A DNA stretch of 60,542 bases from an uncultured Clostridia bacterium (GTDB lineage: Bacteria; Bacillota; Clostridia; Christensenellales; Aristaeellaceae). The translations under genes were made by a program, and so were the position numbers. The DNA is taken from NCBI GenBank assembly GCA_934647305.1, contig CAKUFI010000008.1:1-60542 (forward strand), read 5' to 3'. This document shows positions 7,478-16,181 of the stretch, one piece after another. Every line of letters starts with the position of its first letter. Within the stretch, counting starts at the first letter, position 1. The notes under the pieces were generated by a model, which saw only the letters and a list, made by a program, of their open reading frames with translations, was not told the origin of the DNA and did not search any database.

Positions 7478-7909
7478 ATGAATCAATACGAAGTCATGTA
7501 CGTAATCGACACCACGCTCGATGACCAGGCTCGTGCCGCTCTGATCAACCGCTTTTCGGAACTGGTTGTAGCCAACGGCGGTCAGGTGGACCGCGTTGAC
7601 GAGTGGGGCAAGCGCCGTCTGGCCTATGCCATCAACTACAAGACCGAGGGCTACTACGTGCTCATGTACGTCACTGCGCCCGCCGATCTGCCCCGTGAGC
7701 TGGAGCGTAACTTCCAGATCAACGAGGCTGTTCTCCGCTCTCTGGTGATCCGCTTTGAGGGTGCTCTGCCCCCCAAGCGCGAGGCCCTGAAGCCCAACAC
7801 GTTCGGCCAGCAGCCGGCTGCCGAGGCGCCCGCTCAGGAAGCAGTCGCTGAAGCGCCCGCCGAAGAGGCCGCTCCCGCCGAGGCTGTGGAAGCCGCTCCC
7901 GCGGAATAA
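7478..7909 (+). CDS. rpsF: 30S ribosomal protein S6
   Basis: 143 aa. Residues 1-95 are the S6 ferredoxin-like fold (MNQYEVMYVIDTTL, WGKRRLAYAINYKTEGYYVL, and INEAVLRSLVIR). The last 45 residues are an Ala/Glu/Pro-rich acidic tail, a length variation common in clostridial S6. It binds S18 on the 30S platform. The start has AAGGAGG 9 nt upstream. First gene of rpsF-ssb-rpsR and presumably feedback-controlled through the leader hairpin. Confidence 0.97.
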   Translation: MNQYEVMYVIDTTLDDQARAALINRFSELVVANGGQVDRVDEWGKRRLAYAINYKTEGYYVLMYVTAPADLPRELERNFQINEAVLRSLVIRFEGALPPKREALKPNTFGQQPAAEAPAQEAVAEAPAEEAAPAEAVEAAPAE

Positions 7910-7947
7910 TCCGCCGAAGCGCCCGGATGGAAGGCAGGTAATACGGT

Positions 7948-8376
7948 ATGAATAAGGTATTTATGATTGGCAACCTGGTGGCCGACCCCGAGCTGCGCAG
8001 AACCGGCTCTGACATTGCCGTGTGCACGTTCCGCATCGCCGTTCAGCGGCGGTTCACGAACCAGCAGGGCGTGCGCGAGGCCGACTTCTTCAATGTGGTC
8101 GTCTGGCGTCAGCAGGGTGAAAACTGCGCCAAGTATCTCTCCAAGGGCCGCCGCTGCGCGGTCGTCGGCTCGCTTCAGTCCCGTACCTATGATGCGCAGG
8201 ACGGAACCAAGCGTACCATCGTGGAGATCGTGGCCGACGAGGTGGAATTCCTCAGCTCGCCGCAGGAGCGCCAGTACAATAATCCCGGCGACGTACCGCC
8301 GCCCCCCGCTCCGTCCGCGTCTTACACAAGCAATACCGGCTTTACCCAGGTAGACGATGACGAGCTTCCGTTCTAA
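7948..8376 (+). CDS. ssb: Single-stranded DNA-binding protein
   Basis: 142 aa. N-terminal OB fold (MNKVFMIGNLVADPELR ... FFNVVVWRQQGENCAKYLSKGRR) to about residue 105, a short Pro/Ser linker, and the canonical acidic C-terminal tip DDDELPF that recruits replication and repair partners. Between rpsF and rpsR, as in most Bacillota. Confidence 0.97.
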   Translation: MNKVFMIGNLVADPELRRTGSDIAVCTFRIAVQRRFTNQQGVREADFFNVVVWRQQGENCAKYLSKGRRCAVVGSLQSRTYDAQDGTKRTIVEIVADEVEFLSSPQERQYNNPGDVPPPPAPSASYTSNTGFTQVDDDELPF

Positions 8377-8402
8377 ATCACCCGAATAAGGAGGAGACAA
8401 CC

Positions 8403-8663
8403 ATGTCTGAAGATAGAGGCGATCGCGCCGCGCGTCGTCCTCGTGGCGTTCGCAAGCAGCGCCGCAAGGTTTGCACGTTCTGCGTGGATAAGATTCAGCA
8501 CATTGACTACAAGGACATCACTCGCCTGCGTCGTTTCACCAACGAGCGCGGCAAGATCCTGCCCCGCCGCATGATGGGCACCTGTGCCAAACACCAGCGT
8601 CAGCTGGGCGTCGCCATCAAGCGCGCCCGCGCCATTGCGCTGCTGCCCTACGCGGCCGATTAA
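8403..8663 (+). CDS. rpsR: 30S ribosomal protein S18
   Basis: 86 aa. Basic N-terminus, then VCTFCVDKIQHIDYKD and ARRLRRF-like core (ITRLRRFTNERGKILPRR), and TCAKHQRQLGVAIKRAR. The Cys residues (CxxC plus CxxH) suggest the zinc-binding C+ form. Third gene of the operon, with a GGAGG site. Confidence 0.97.
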   Translation: MSEDRGDRAARRPRGVRKQRRKVCTFCVDKIQHIDYKDITRLRRFTNERGKILPRRMMGTCAKHQRQLGVAIKRARAIALLPYAAD

Positions 8664-8670
8664 TTCAGTG

Positions 8671-8706
8671 CGCATAAAGCCGCTCTTCTTTCGAAGAGCG
8701 GCTTTA
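8671..8706 (+). terminator. Terminator hairpin of the rpsF operon, abutted by L copy E
   Basis: Perfect palindrome AAAGCCGCTCTTC ttc-type loop GAAGAGCGGCTTT, starting 7 bp after the rpsR stop. Instead of a long T-tract it runs directly into the end of L copy E, consistent with insertion immediately next to the stem. Confidence 0.8.
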
Positions 8707-8960
8707 TGCTTGTCAAAAAAGTTTTGACAAGCTGGTGGACGGGGAAACAAGCTCCCCGCCAGGTGCCGCGCCTCAAATCTTCGATTTGAGCCGTCGGCAG
8801 TTTCGCCAAAGGCGAAACCTGAAAACCCAAAGGGTTTTCAGCCTTCCTGCCACCCTCACCAGTCTCCGCTAAAAATCGAAGATTTTTCGGGCGCGGAGCC
8901 TGCAAGGAAACGATTTTTTCTCTGGAAAATGGGATTTACAAAAACCGCCCTGTGCCCACA
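8707..8960 (-). repeat. L element copy E, long form with a degenerate left end
   Basis: Reverse orientation. The terminal TTGTCAAAA hairpin end abuts the rpsR terminator hairpin. It has the long-form triple-hairpin block and the AGGCTCCGC / GCGGAGACT stem. The CCAGACTG end is missing: the variant left arm (GTGGGCAC ... GTGCAAATAC) merges into a P-H array at about 8965. Confidence 0.8.
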
Positions 8961-8964
8961 CTGC

Positions 8965-9100
8965 GTATTTGCACTGCCCGAGTCGGCAATACCGACGGGT
9001 GTTTTTCGGAGAAAACCGGAGAAATTGGGAACTCCAATCTATGGTTCCCAATTTCGTCGCCCGAACCGGCGGCAGCAAGTGCGTGCAGGCTCAGCCTGCC
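8965..9100 (-). repeat. P-H modular hairpin array fused to L copy E
   Basis: Minus orientation: P GCAGGCTGAGCCTGC (9085-9099), linker CACTTGCTGCCGCCGG, then H with stem AAATTGGGAAC / GTTCCCAATTT around loop CATAGATTGGA, a CGGTTTTC tail, and a P-like GTCGGTATTGCCGAC that leads into the L variant left arm. Confidence 0.8.
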
Positions 9101-9144
9101 CAGCGGCGATCTGGTGAAAAAATTATGACACATGTCAATGCGGC

Positions 9145-9173
9145 TTGATTTTGCGCAAAGAGGCGTTTATAAT
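9145..9173 (+). promoter_or_regulatory. Promoter of the two-component operon
   Basis: -35 TTGATT (9145-9150), 17-bp spacer, -10 TATAAT (9168-9173), about 20 bp before the response-regulator start. Confidence 0.8.
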
Positions 9174-9192
9174 GGAAGCGAGGTGAAGAATT

Positions 9193-9885
9193 ATGCCGCA
9201 GTGCCCGTTGATTTTGATTTGTGACGACGACCCGGTGGTGCACGAGTCGCTTGGTATGTACCTGGACGCGGAGGGCTATGAGCACATTTCCGCGTATAAC
9301 GGCGAGGAGGCCCTGGCCATGGTCGAGGACCGCCATCCCGACCTGATGATCCTGGACGTGATGATGCCGCGCATGTCGGGCATCGACGTGTGCCGCACGG
9401 TTCGCCTGACCAAGAAGCTGCCCATCATCATGCTGACCGCCAAGAGCGAGGAAATCGACCGCATCCTGGGCCTGGAGCTGGGCGCGGACGACTACATCGT
9501 CAAGCCCTTCAGCCCGCGCGAGGTCATCGCCCGCATCAAGGCGGTGCTCAGGCGCTTCTCCGAGCCGGCCGACGTGGACGAGTCGATCGTGCGCTTCCCG
9601 CAGCTGGAGGTCAACCTGAGCAATTACCAGGTCAAGGCCGCCGGCAAGGTCATTCCCTGCACGCCCAAGGAAGTGGAGATCCTGCACATGCTGACCTCCC
9701 ACGCGGGCCAGGTCTTCTCTCGCGAGCAGATCCTCTCCCACGTCTGGGGCTATGACTTCTTCGGCGACACGCGCACGGTGGATACCCACATCAAGCGCAT
9801 CCGCCAGAAGCTGCCGCAGGAGGGCGTGCCGTGGGCGCTCAAGACCGTGTACGGCGTGGGCTACAAATTCGAGGTGAATACATGA
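9193..9885 (+). CDS. OmpR/PhoB-type response regulator
   Basis: 230 aa. Receiver domain 1-120: acidic pair D11/D12, phospho-acceptor D55 (LMILDVMMPR), T/S-K residues LTAKSEE and VKPF (K104). C-terminal winged helix 135-228 (TPKEVEILHMLTSHAG, WGYDFFGDTRTVDTHIKRIRQKL, VYGVGYKF). Its stop overlaps the kinase start (ATGA), so the pair is translationally coupled. Closest in style to WalR/PhoP regulators of envelope or phosphate stress; the true stimulus is unknown. Confidence 0.93.
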   Translation: MPQCPLILICDDDPVVHESLGMYLDAEGYEHISAYNGEEALAMVEDRHPDLMILDVMMPRMSGIDVCRTVRLTKKLPIIMLTAKSEEIDRILGLELGADDYIVKPFSPREVIARIKAVLRRFSEPADVDESIVRFPQLEVNLSNYQVKAAGKVIPCTPKEVEILHMLTSHAGQVFSREQILSHVWGYDFFGDTRTVDTHIKRIRQKLPQEGVPWALKTVYGVGYKFEVNT

Positions 9886-11660
9886 GACACAGCGTGCTGG
9901 TGCAGCGTGTCTACGGGGTGGTCGTGATTGCGCTCGCTTTCACGGCCATCTTTACTGCGCTCACCTATTCAATCCTGTCGCGCGCGATGTTCACCAACAT
10001 CAAGGCGGCCGAGCTGCTGCCCAAGGCGCGGGCGCTGAGCAAGCTGGTCAGCACGTCCTATGATGACGAAAACTACCACTACGCCATGCGCGAGGTGCTG
10101 GGCGAGATGGACGACGACGCGTCGCTGCTGGGCGCGTACTTTATCATCGTGGACGCAAACGGGCATCCTGTGCTCTCCAGCGACGGCGTGAGCCTGAAGG
10201 GCCTCAACGGCGCGAAGGACATGATCGAGCAGATGCTCTCCGGTCAGGAGACCCAGCTGTACAGCAAGTGGATCTTCTCCCAGCTCAACGTGGTCAGCGT
10301 AGGCACGCCCATCTTCCGGGACGACACGATCATCGGCGGCGTGCTGGTGTTCGTGCCGCTGTACGAGGCGATGGCCGCATCGAGCAGCATGAACAGCGCG
10401 CTGCTGTTGTCGCTGTTTATCATCATGCCGCTGACCCTGCTGCTGATCTACCTGTTCGCGGGCCGCATGGCCAAGCCGCTGCGGCAAATGAAGGACGTGG
10501 CCATCTCCATGGCCGAGGGCGACTATCAGGTGCGCGCCAACGACGAGCAGCGCGGCGAGATGGGGCAGCTGGCCCGCTCGCTCAACCACCTGTCTCAGGA
10601 GCTGTACCGCAACATCAGCGAGCTGACCGTGGAGCGCAACCGCCTGCGCCAGTCGGTCGACGGCCTGAAGGAGGGCTTCGTCTCGGTGGACAGCCTGGGG
10701 CGCATCGAGCACTACAACCCCGCCGTCAAGCGCATGTTCAGTCTGCTGCCGCCCGCAGGCAAGGGCCGCCAGATGGAGCTGATTCCCAACGAGGCGGTCT
10801 GGGGCGACTTCCGCGCCGCCATCGATGAAAAGAGCGCCCGCACCCGCCAGGTGGAGGTGCTCGACCGGCTCATCCGCATCACGATCACCCCGCTGATCGA
10901 CGAAAACCAGAACTGCGTGGGCGCGGTCGGCCTGTTCACCGACATCACCGAGCAGGAGCGCCTGGAGCGTACCCGCCGCGACTATGTGGCCAACGTGTCC
11001 CACGAGCTGCGCAGTCCGCTGACCGCCATGCGCGCCCTGCTCGAGCCCATGCACGACGGCATGGTGCGCGACGAGGCCACCATCAAGCGCTATTACGACA
11101 TCCTGCTGCGCGAGACCATGCGCCTCTCCCGCCTGATTAACGACCTGATGGAGCTGAGCAGGCTGCAGAGCGGCACGCTCTCCCTCGACCGTGAGGAGGT
11201 TTCCCTCGATGAGATGCTCTCCGACCTGGCCGAGCGCTACCGCCTGACCGCCGAGGATCAGGGCAAGCATTTCGAGCTGCGCTGCGACCCCGCCGCCTGC
11301 CCGCCGGTCATCACCAACGAGGACCGCACCGAGCAGATCCTGGTCATCCTGCTGGACAACGCCATGAAGTACACCCCCGACGGCGGCCTGGTCTTCCTGG
11401 ACGGCCGCTGGGACGGCGACAAGGTGGTGCTGATGGTGGGCGATACCGGCGTAGGCATCGCGCCCGAGGATCAGCCCTACGTGTTCGACCGCTTCTACAA
11501 GGTGGACAAGTCGCACGGCAGCTCCGGCTCCGGCCTGGGCCTGTCCATCGCCAAGGAAATTCTCCAGGCCATGGGCGAAACCATCCGCGTGCAGAGCGAG
11601 CCCGGCAAGGGCAGCGTCTTCAGCTTCACCCTGACCAAGGCCGCCGGGCAGGCAGGCTGA
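9882..11660 (+). CDS. Sensor histidine kinase (HAMP-PAS-HisKA-HATPase)
   Basis: 592 aa, start ATG overlapping the regulator stop. Transmembrane helices at about 10-33 and 172-193 enclose an extracytoplasmic sensor of about 135 residues. HAMP 195-250, PAS 255-360, HisKA with H374 in NVSHELRSPL, HATPase with N box ILLDNAMKYTPDGG, G1 DTGVGIAPED and G2 GSGLGLSIAKE. The overall plan matches WalK/PhoR. The last codons (GQAG stop) lie inside a P palindrome, whose internal TGA supplies the stop codon. Confidence 0.92.
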   Translation: MRHSVLVQRVYGVVVIALAFTAIFTALTYSILSRAMFTNIKAAELLPKARALSKLVSTSYDDENYHYAMREVLGEMDDDASLLGAYFIIVDANGHPVLSSDGVSLKGLNGAKDMIEQMLSGQETQLYSKWIFSQLNVVSVGTPIFRDDTIIGGVLVFVPLYEAMAASSSMNSALLLSLFIIMPLTLLLIYLFAGRMAKPLRQMKDVAISMAEGDYQVRANDEQRGEMGQLARSLNHLSQELYRNISELTVERNRLRQSVDGLKEGFVSVDSLGRIEHYNPAVKRMFSLLPPAGKGRQMELIPNEAVWGDFRAAIDEKSARTRQVEVLDRLIRITITPLIDENQNCVGAVGLFTDITEQERLERTRRDYVANVSHELRSPLTAMRALLEPMHDGMVRDEATIKRYYDILLRETMRLSRLINDLMELSRLQSGTLSLDREEVSLDEMLSDLAERYRLTAEDQGKHFELRCDPAACPPVITNEDRTEQILVILLDNAMKYTPDGGLVFLDGRWDGDKVVLMVGDTGVGIAPEDQPYVFDRFYKVDKSHGSSGSGLGLSIAKEILQAMGETIRVQSEPGKGSVFSFTLTKAAGQAG

Positions 11661-11835
11661 GCCTGCCGGGCAGGGCCCGGTGCCACTTGCTGCCGCCGGT
11701 CGGCCGTGCCGACACCCACTGGCTGCCGCCGGTGCCACACGCATCCCTCGGTCATAATCCAGAGCCTCAGGATGCTTCGTTTGCGGAAACCTCGGGCATG
11801 TGCCCCACAAGAGTAACGGGCACAAGGCCAGAAGT
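11648..11835 (+). repeat. P-H modular hairpin array at the kinase stop codon
   Basis: P GCAGGCTGAGCCTGC (11652-11666) contains the kinase TGA. It is followed by CCGGGCAGGGCCCGG and GTCGGCCGTGCCGAC P modules with their linkers, then an H hairpin (GCATCC ... GGATGC, loop TCATAATCCAGAG) and the tail GGAAACCTCGGGC ... GCCCCACAAGAG that recurs in other arrays. Confidence 0.75.
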
Positions 11836-12521
11836 ACCCGCCTCCCGCCGCACCCCCGCCTGCCTTCCGCAAGCGCCTTTCGGCGCTTCGCCCACACCTC
11901 GCTCGAGGCACTTCATCTCTACTAATCTCGTTCGCCCAGTTGGAACCACCCCGTCTCCTTCTGACCCCCAAGAACTGGCTGGACAGAGACGTATCCTTCT
12001 CAGGACACACCCACGGGACCGCGTTTGGAGGGGTACGGGCCGGGCAGTGCCCGGTTCCACTTGCTGTCGCCGAGGCCACGCAACGCAGGCATAAAGACAG
12101 GCATCGCAAGCTCCCCTGGCCCCTTTGGCGGCCGCAGCCGCAGCTGCATGGCGCGCAGTACCGCGCAGCGCCAGGGGTAACTACCTCCCGCCGCACCCCC
12201 GTCTGCCTCCCGCAAGCGCCTTTCGGCGCTTCGCCCACACCTCGCTCGAGGCACTTCATCTCTACTAATCTCGTTCGCCCAGTTGGAACCACCCCGTCTC
12301 CTTCTGACCCCCAAGAACTGGCTGGACAGAGACGTATCCTTCTCAGGACACACCCACGGGACCGCGTTTGGAGGGGTACGGGCCGGGCAGTGCCCGGTTC
12401 CACTTGCTGTCGCCGAGGCCACGCAACGCAGGCATAAAGACAGGCATCGCAAGCTCCCCTGGCCCCTTTGGCGGCCGCAGCCGCAGCTGCATGGCGCGCA
12501 GTACCGCGCAGCGCCAGGGGC
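11836..12521. repeat. Tandem direct duplication, 343-bp unit, two copies
   Basis: The block starting near 11836 recurs 343 bp later, ending near 12521, with only scattered differences. Matching anchors: AAGCGCCTTTCGGCGCTTCG at 11871 and 12214, and CCAGGGG at 12171 and 12514. Each unit has a P module (CCGGGCAGTGCCCGG plus a TTGCTGTCGCCG linker variant) and several hairpins (AAGCGCC ttt GGCGCTT; GCAGCCGCAGCTGC). Open frames here are long on both strands but share no recognisable protein features; I see no gene. Confidence 0.85.
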
Positions 12522-12681
12522 AACTGCCTCTGACTGAGGAGCCTGAACCTGTGTTGGCAGGGCCGACACCCACTGGCTGCCGCCGGGGCCGCGCCTCACC
12601 GCGCGACACCGGAAACTCGGGCTTCGCACTGCGAAACCTGAAAATACACCATCACGACAAACGATAAGGAGTGTTGAAACC
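12522..12681. other. Leader region before the mutarotase-like gene
   Basis: Contains a P-like GTCGGC fragment with the linker CCCACTGGCTGCCGCCGG and a degraded tail sequence. No convincing promoter was seen. The downstream gene has a modest AAGGAG site. Confidence 0.4.
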
Positions 12682-13323
12682 ATGAAGAGACTGCCGTTTG
12701 TGCTGCGCTTCCGGACGGGCAAGCGCGAGGAAGGCCGCGCGTTCATTCAAGCAAACTGGGCGCGGGCGAAGGAAGCGCTCGCCCCGCTGGGCGCGGGCAA
12801 CCTGTCGGTGTGGGGCGTGGGGGACTTCGCGCTGTGCTACGGCGAATACGCGGACGAAACGACGCCCAGGCAGCTGCAGGAAGTGATCGACCGCGCGATG
12901 CGGGCCGGCCTTGACGCATACTGCGAGCTGTTCGCCGCGCCGGGCACGCTTCCGCTGATGTACCACGACATCGGCGTGGTGCGCGAGGACAAGTCGCTCA
13001 TCCGCCACCGCGTGTTCGCCACGCATCTCAAGCCGGGCTGCGCCGAGGAATACAAGCGCCGCCACGACGGCCTGGTCGCCGCGCGCGGGGATCGCGTGAC
13101 CCAGGGCCCGGAGAGCAACTTCACCATCTGGAACGCGAACGGCTACATCTTCGGCTACTGCGAGCTGGTCAGATCCTACGACCACCCCATGACCGAGGAA
13201 GAGCGCGCCTCAACCGTCGCCTGGGAGACCCGCCAGCTGGAGATCATGGACTGGCTGACCGACGACGTGGACTGGATGACCGGCGAGCATCACGAGCACA
13301 TTGCCTGCCTGGCCATCGGATAG
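12682..13323 (+). CDS. L-rhamnose mutarotase-like protein (duplicated fold)
   Basis: 213 aa. The C-terminal half matches RhaM/DUF718 mutarotases, which interconvert alpha and beta sugar anomers: RHRVFATHLKPGCAEEYKRRHDGL, then SNFTIWNANGYIFGYCEL. The N-terminal half (about 1-95) looks like a diverged second alpha/beta-barrel unit (FVLRFRTGKREEG, LSVWGVGDFALCYGEY), making the protein twice the usual length of about 105 aa. The start has AAGGAG upstream. No rhamnose genes are adjacent, so the sugar is uncertain. Confidence 0.75.
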   Translation: MKRLPFVLRFRTGKREEGRAFIQANWARAKEALAPLGAGNLSVWGVGDFALCYGEYADETTPRQLQEVIDRAMRAGLDAYCELFAAPGTLPLMYHDIGVVREDKSLIRHRVFATHLKPGCAEEYKRRHDGLVAARGDRVTQGPESNFTIWNANGYIFGYCELVRSYDHPMTEEERASTVAWETRQLEIMDWLTDDVDWMTGEHHEHIACLAIG

Positions 13324-13340
13324 ACCCTGCCGCGCTTCAG

Positions 13341-13366
13341 GAGCTGCCCTTGGGCGGCTCTTTTTC
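13341..13366 (+). terminator. Rho-independent terminator of the mutarotase-like gene
   Basis: GAGCTGCCC tt GGGCGGCTC followed by TTTTTCTT. Confidence 0.85.
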
Positions 13367-13526
13367 TTCAGGCACGGACTCCGCGGCAAGCGCTCTCGGA
13401 ACCGGCGCGATACTGGCCGGTTTAAGGCCTGTTTTGGCGCGATTCTGACCTCTTCCGGGAGTGTTTCCGCGCGAGAAAACGACAAACACCGCGACCCTTT
13501 CCGAGCCGCGGCGCGATGCGCGTCCT

Positions 13527-13886
13527 TTACCCCAGGAGCTCCGCCTGCTTCTTTTTGCTGAACCCGCCGAGCACCAGCGCGTACGATTTATCCAGCAAAT
13601 CCCTCAGCATCTCGTCCGGCAGGCTGCCGTCCGCCTTGATCGAGTTCCAGTGCACCTTGTTCATGTAGTATCCCGGGATGACGTCCTCATACTGCCGGCG
13701 AAGGAAGTCGCCCTCGAGCGGGTCGAGCTTCAGCGTGATGAGCGCCGCGCGGTTGTCGTCATCATAGCACACCGCCGCGAACATCTTGTCGCCGATCATA
13801 TACCTGAGCCAGTTCCACTCCTGCTTAAAGTCCTTCCGAACGCCCTTCTTGGCCATCAGGTACTCATCCAGCCAGTCGTATTTCAT
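13527..13886 (-). CDS. MmcQ/YjbR family protein
   Basis: 119 aa. YjbR fold features: YLMAKKGVRKDFKQEWNW, YMIGDKMFAAV, LITLKLDPLEGDFLRRQYEDVIPGYYMNKVHW and a C-terminal helix ending in LLDKSYALV. Small cytoplasmic proteins of this family bind DNA in structural studies but have no settled role. The start at 13886 is chosen for the GGGAGGCG site; longer in-frame starts have none. Monocistronic. Confidence 0.85.
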   Translation of the reverse strand: MKYDWLDEYLMAKKGVRKDFKQEWNWLRYMIGDKMFAAVCYDDDNRAALITLKLDPLEGDFLRRQYEDVIPGYYMNKVHWNSIKADGSLPDEMLRDLLDKSYALVLGGFSKKKQAELLG

Positions 13887-13999
13887 CGCGTATCGCCTCC
13901 CGAGTCTGTTTTTCTGCCTCTTAGTATACCATACACCGCGCGCAGCCGCAACATAAAGCGCCCGCCGCAGCCCGACCGGAGCCGCGGCGGACGAGTTCA

Positions 14000-14794
14000 T
14001 TATATGAAATTCGAGGTTCCGGGCAGCGCGGTGGCCGAGCAGCTTGCATTCGTCCGGAAGCGCACCCAATGCGCGACAAACGAGTCCTCCAGGCAGATGG
14101 TCATTTCCTTGCCCGCGGGAACCTCAAAGGTCTCTGCCGCGACAAAGTCGCCGTTTGCGGCCATATCGACCTCCACCGTAAAGACAACCGGCGCGGCCTG
14201 GTCATGGCGCAGGGTCAGCGTCTTGCGGCGATACCCGGCCAGCAGGAACGGGTCGCTGACCTCACCGGCCAGAACCGCGGTGCCGCACAGCGGGCCGCCC
14301 TCCCCGCGGGGCGCGCCCAGGCTCCACAGGTCGTCCACCACACCGCACCAGACGGCTGCCTTGCCGTCGCCGGTGGGGAAGATGGTCACGACGACCACGG
14401 TCGAAATGAAATGGGGAAGATAGGCGACAGTCTGCGTGACGCGCTTAAAGCCGCTGCTGGGCACGTTGTGCAGCATGAGCGCCAGCAGAATCGGCACCGG
14501 AAAGCCGGCCACCAGTCCATACAGGCTGAGAATCACCGTGTTCCACAGAACGGTCGTGAAATTGGGCGAGTGAAAGAAATACTTGAACCACTTCAGCCCC
14601 ACCCAGGGACTTCCGCTCACGCCCTTGGCGATGGTGAAGTTCTTAAAGGCGATCTGCACGCCATACATGGGCCTGTAGCAGAACATGAAAATGTAGAGAG
14701 CCGCCGGAAGCAGCAGCAGATACAGCGTCCAGTTGCGGCGCATCAGCCGAAGCGTCGAGCGGATTTTCTTCTTTCTTGCCGTGTTTGCCAGCAT
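14000..14794 (-). pseudogene. Chimeric sugar-permease remnant fused to a foreign C-terminus
   Basis: 264-aa frame. Residues 1-135 are the N-terminal part of an LplB-type ABC sugar permease (LLLLPAALYIFMFCYRPMYG, GSPWVGLKWFKYFF, VAYLPHFISTVVVV) and align with the intact permease at 54154-55077. Just after PHFISTVV the sequence switches to an unrelated beta-rich tail (FPTGDGKAAVWCG ... CTICLEDS-like, WVRFRTNASCSATAL) resembling the end of carbohydrate-related proteins. The EAA loop and later helices needed for transport are absent, so this is a deletion fusion without transporter function. The start has AAGGGAGAG. Divergent from the AraC gene at 15023. Confidence 0.75.
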
Positions 14795-14973
14795 ATGGTT
14801 TTCTCTCCCTTCACCATTTTCCGGAGCGCCCGCATCGGGCGAACTTGCCGCTCCGGCACAAATATATTGCCATTTATGGTATTTGCTGAAATACTGCCGC
14901 CGGGAAAATCGCTTTGAATTCGCGTGCGAATTTCCCATGGAATTGGGCAAAAAACCCGTTTTTCCGTTTGGAC

Positions 14974-15002
14974 TTGCGTTCATTTACTGACTGTAGTATA
15001 CT
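14974..15002 (+). promoter_or_regulatory. Promoter of the AraC regulator
   Basis: -35 TTGCGT (14974-14979), 17-bp spacer, -10 TATACT (14997-15002). Confidence 0.6.
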
Positions 15003-15022
15003 CTCTCATGAAGTGTATGTAA

Positions 15023-15868
15023 ATGTTAAAAACGAATGATTTTTGTCGGAATTGGCTTGCCCGGCACAATTCAAACGCAATCGCAATTTTCCCAAACGAG
15101 TGCATGGAGTGCGGCATCGTGCGCAGCGGAAGCGTGCTTTCCGTGTATCACTCGCAGGAGCGCGGCTTCATTCTGACTTGGATTCTGGAAGGAACAGGCA
15201 CCTTTCACTCGCAGGGAGAGCATTACGAGCTTCATCCTAACTGCCTCTGTCTGCGCCGTCCCGGCCGGGAGTACCACCTGGAATTCAGCGCGCGCACCGA
15301 GCATCACCGCTGCTTTCTGCATCTTCCGACCAGCCTCTATGATTTTCTGATTTCCATGCACCCCAGGATCAACTCGCTTCCGCCGGTCATCGAAGCGCCC
15401 TACATGCCCTCGCTTCATCAGCGCTTTCTGCAGCTGCTGGACGATTACGTCGCCTGCACGGCCGGCAATCTGCACTGGCTGCTTCCCGAAACCTTCTCGT
15501 GGATACTGGACATTACGTCGCTTTCTATGCCCGCGGAACTGAAAAAACTGGCGCTGGGCCGAAGCATGCTGGAAAAGACGCAGGAAAATCTTTCTCTGGA
15601 GGCGATTGCGGCGGCCTGCCAGATGAACTATGACCGCTTCCGAAAAGCCTTTCAGAAGACATACGGCGTCTCTCCCGGCCAGTACCGCATCAATTACCGC
15701 ATACTCGTGGCCAAACGCCTGCTGCTGGAGGTAATGAGCGTCGGCAGCGTCGCCTCCACGCTCAACTATCCGGACATATACTCCTTCTCACACCAGTTCC
15801 GCAGCGTCGCGGGCTGCTCCCCAAGCGATTACGTCAGAAGGAAAACCGTCCTCTCTCAGGCTCGCTAG
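15023..15868 (+). CDS. AraC-family transcriptional regulator
   Basis: 281 aa. N-terminal cupin-like sensor (about 20-120; GFILTWILEGTGTFHSQGEHYEL, LRRPGREYHLEF) and C-terminal AraC double helix-turn-helix (about 180-278; NLSLEAIAAACQMNYDRFRKAF, YGVSPGQYRINYR, DIYSFSHQFRSVAGCSPSDY). Divergent from the broken permease gene and probably once regulated a sugar-uptake operon there. The ribosome-binding site is weak, so the exact start is uncertain. Confidence 0.9.
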   Translation: MLKTNDFCRNWLARHNSNAIAIFPNECMECGIVRSGSVLSVYHSQERGFILTWILEGTGTFHSQGEHYELHPNCLCLRRPGREYHLEFSARTEHHRCFLHLPTSLYDFLISMHPRINSLPPVIEAPYMPSLHQRFLQLLDDYVACTAGNLHWLLPETFSWILDITSLSMPAELKKLALGRSMLEKTQENLSLEAIAAACQMNYDRFRKAFQKTYGVSPGQYRINYRILVAKRLLLEVMSVGSVASTLNYPDIYSFSHQFRSVAGCSPSDYVRRKTVLSQAR

Positions 15869-15974
15869 AATATTTGCACGTTTTGTACACGCCGCGCACG
15901 AATTGACAAAGGCCGCGCTGAAAGAAAAAGGGCGCGTTCGTCCGATCTTTTCGAATCAGATGAACGCGCCTGAG

Positions 15975-16060
15975 TGGTGCCGGTGGTGGGACTCGAACCC
16001 ACACGCCCTCGCGGACAACAGATTTTGAGTCTGCATCGTCTGCCATTCCGACACACCGGC
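15975..16060 (-). tRNA. tRNA-Leu (anticodon CAA)
   Basis: Reading the minus strand: acceptor GCCGGTG / CACCGGC, discriminator A, encoded CCA. Anticodon loop CTCAAAA between CAGA and TCTG gives CAA. The variable arm is long, as in class II tRNAs, and the T-loop GGTTCGAGTCC is canonical. 86 nt including CCA. Confidence 0.95.
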
Positions 16061-16120
16061 ATTTATCTGAGTATACGACAAACCGGTGCGAAAATCAACC
16101 CCTTTACGTAAATATTTACC

Positions 16121-16149
16121 TTGAAGCGGGGCGGGGCGCGTGCTATAAT
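16121..16149 (+). promoter_or_regulatory. Promoter of the EamA transporter gene
   Basis: -35 TTGAAG (16121-16126), 17-bp spacer, extended -10 TGCTATAAT (TATAAT at 16144-16149). Confidence 0.8.
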
Positions 16150-16181
16150 GAATGCGCATTTCACAAAAGGGGGAGCGCGCA

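Noticed and set aside
11495..12746. Long frames on both strands over the 343-bp duplication
   Set aside because: They repeat with the duplication, run through P palindromes and lack starts with ribosome-binding sites.
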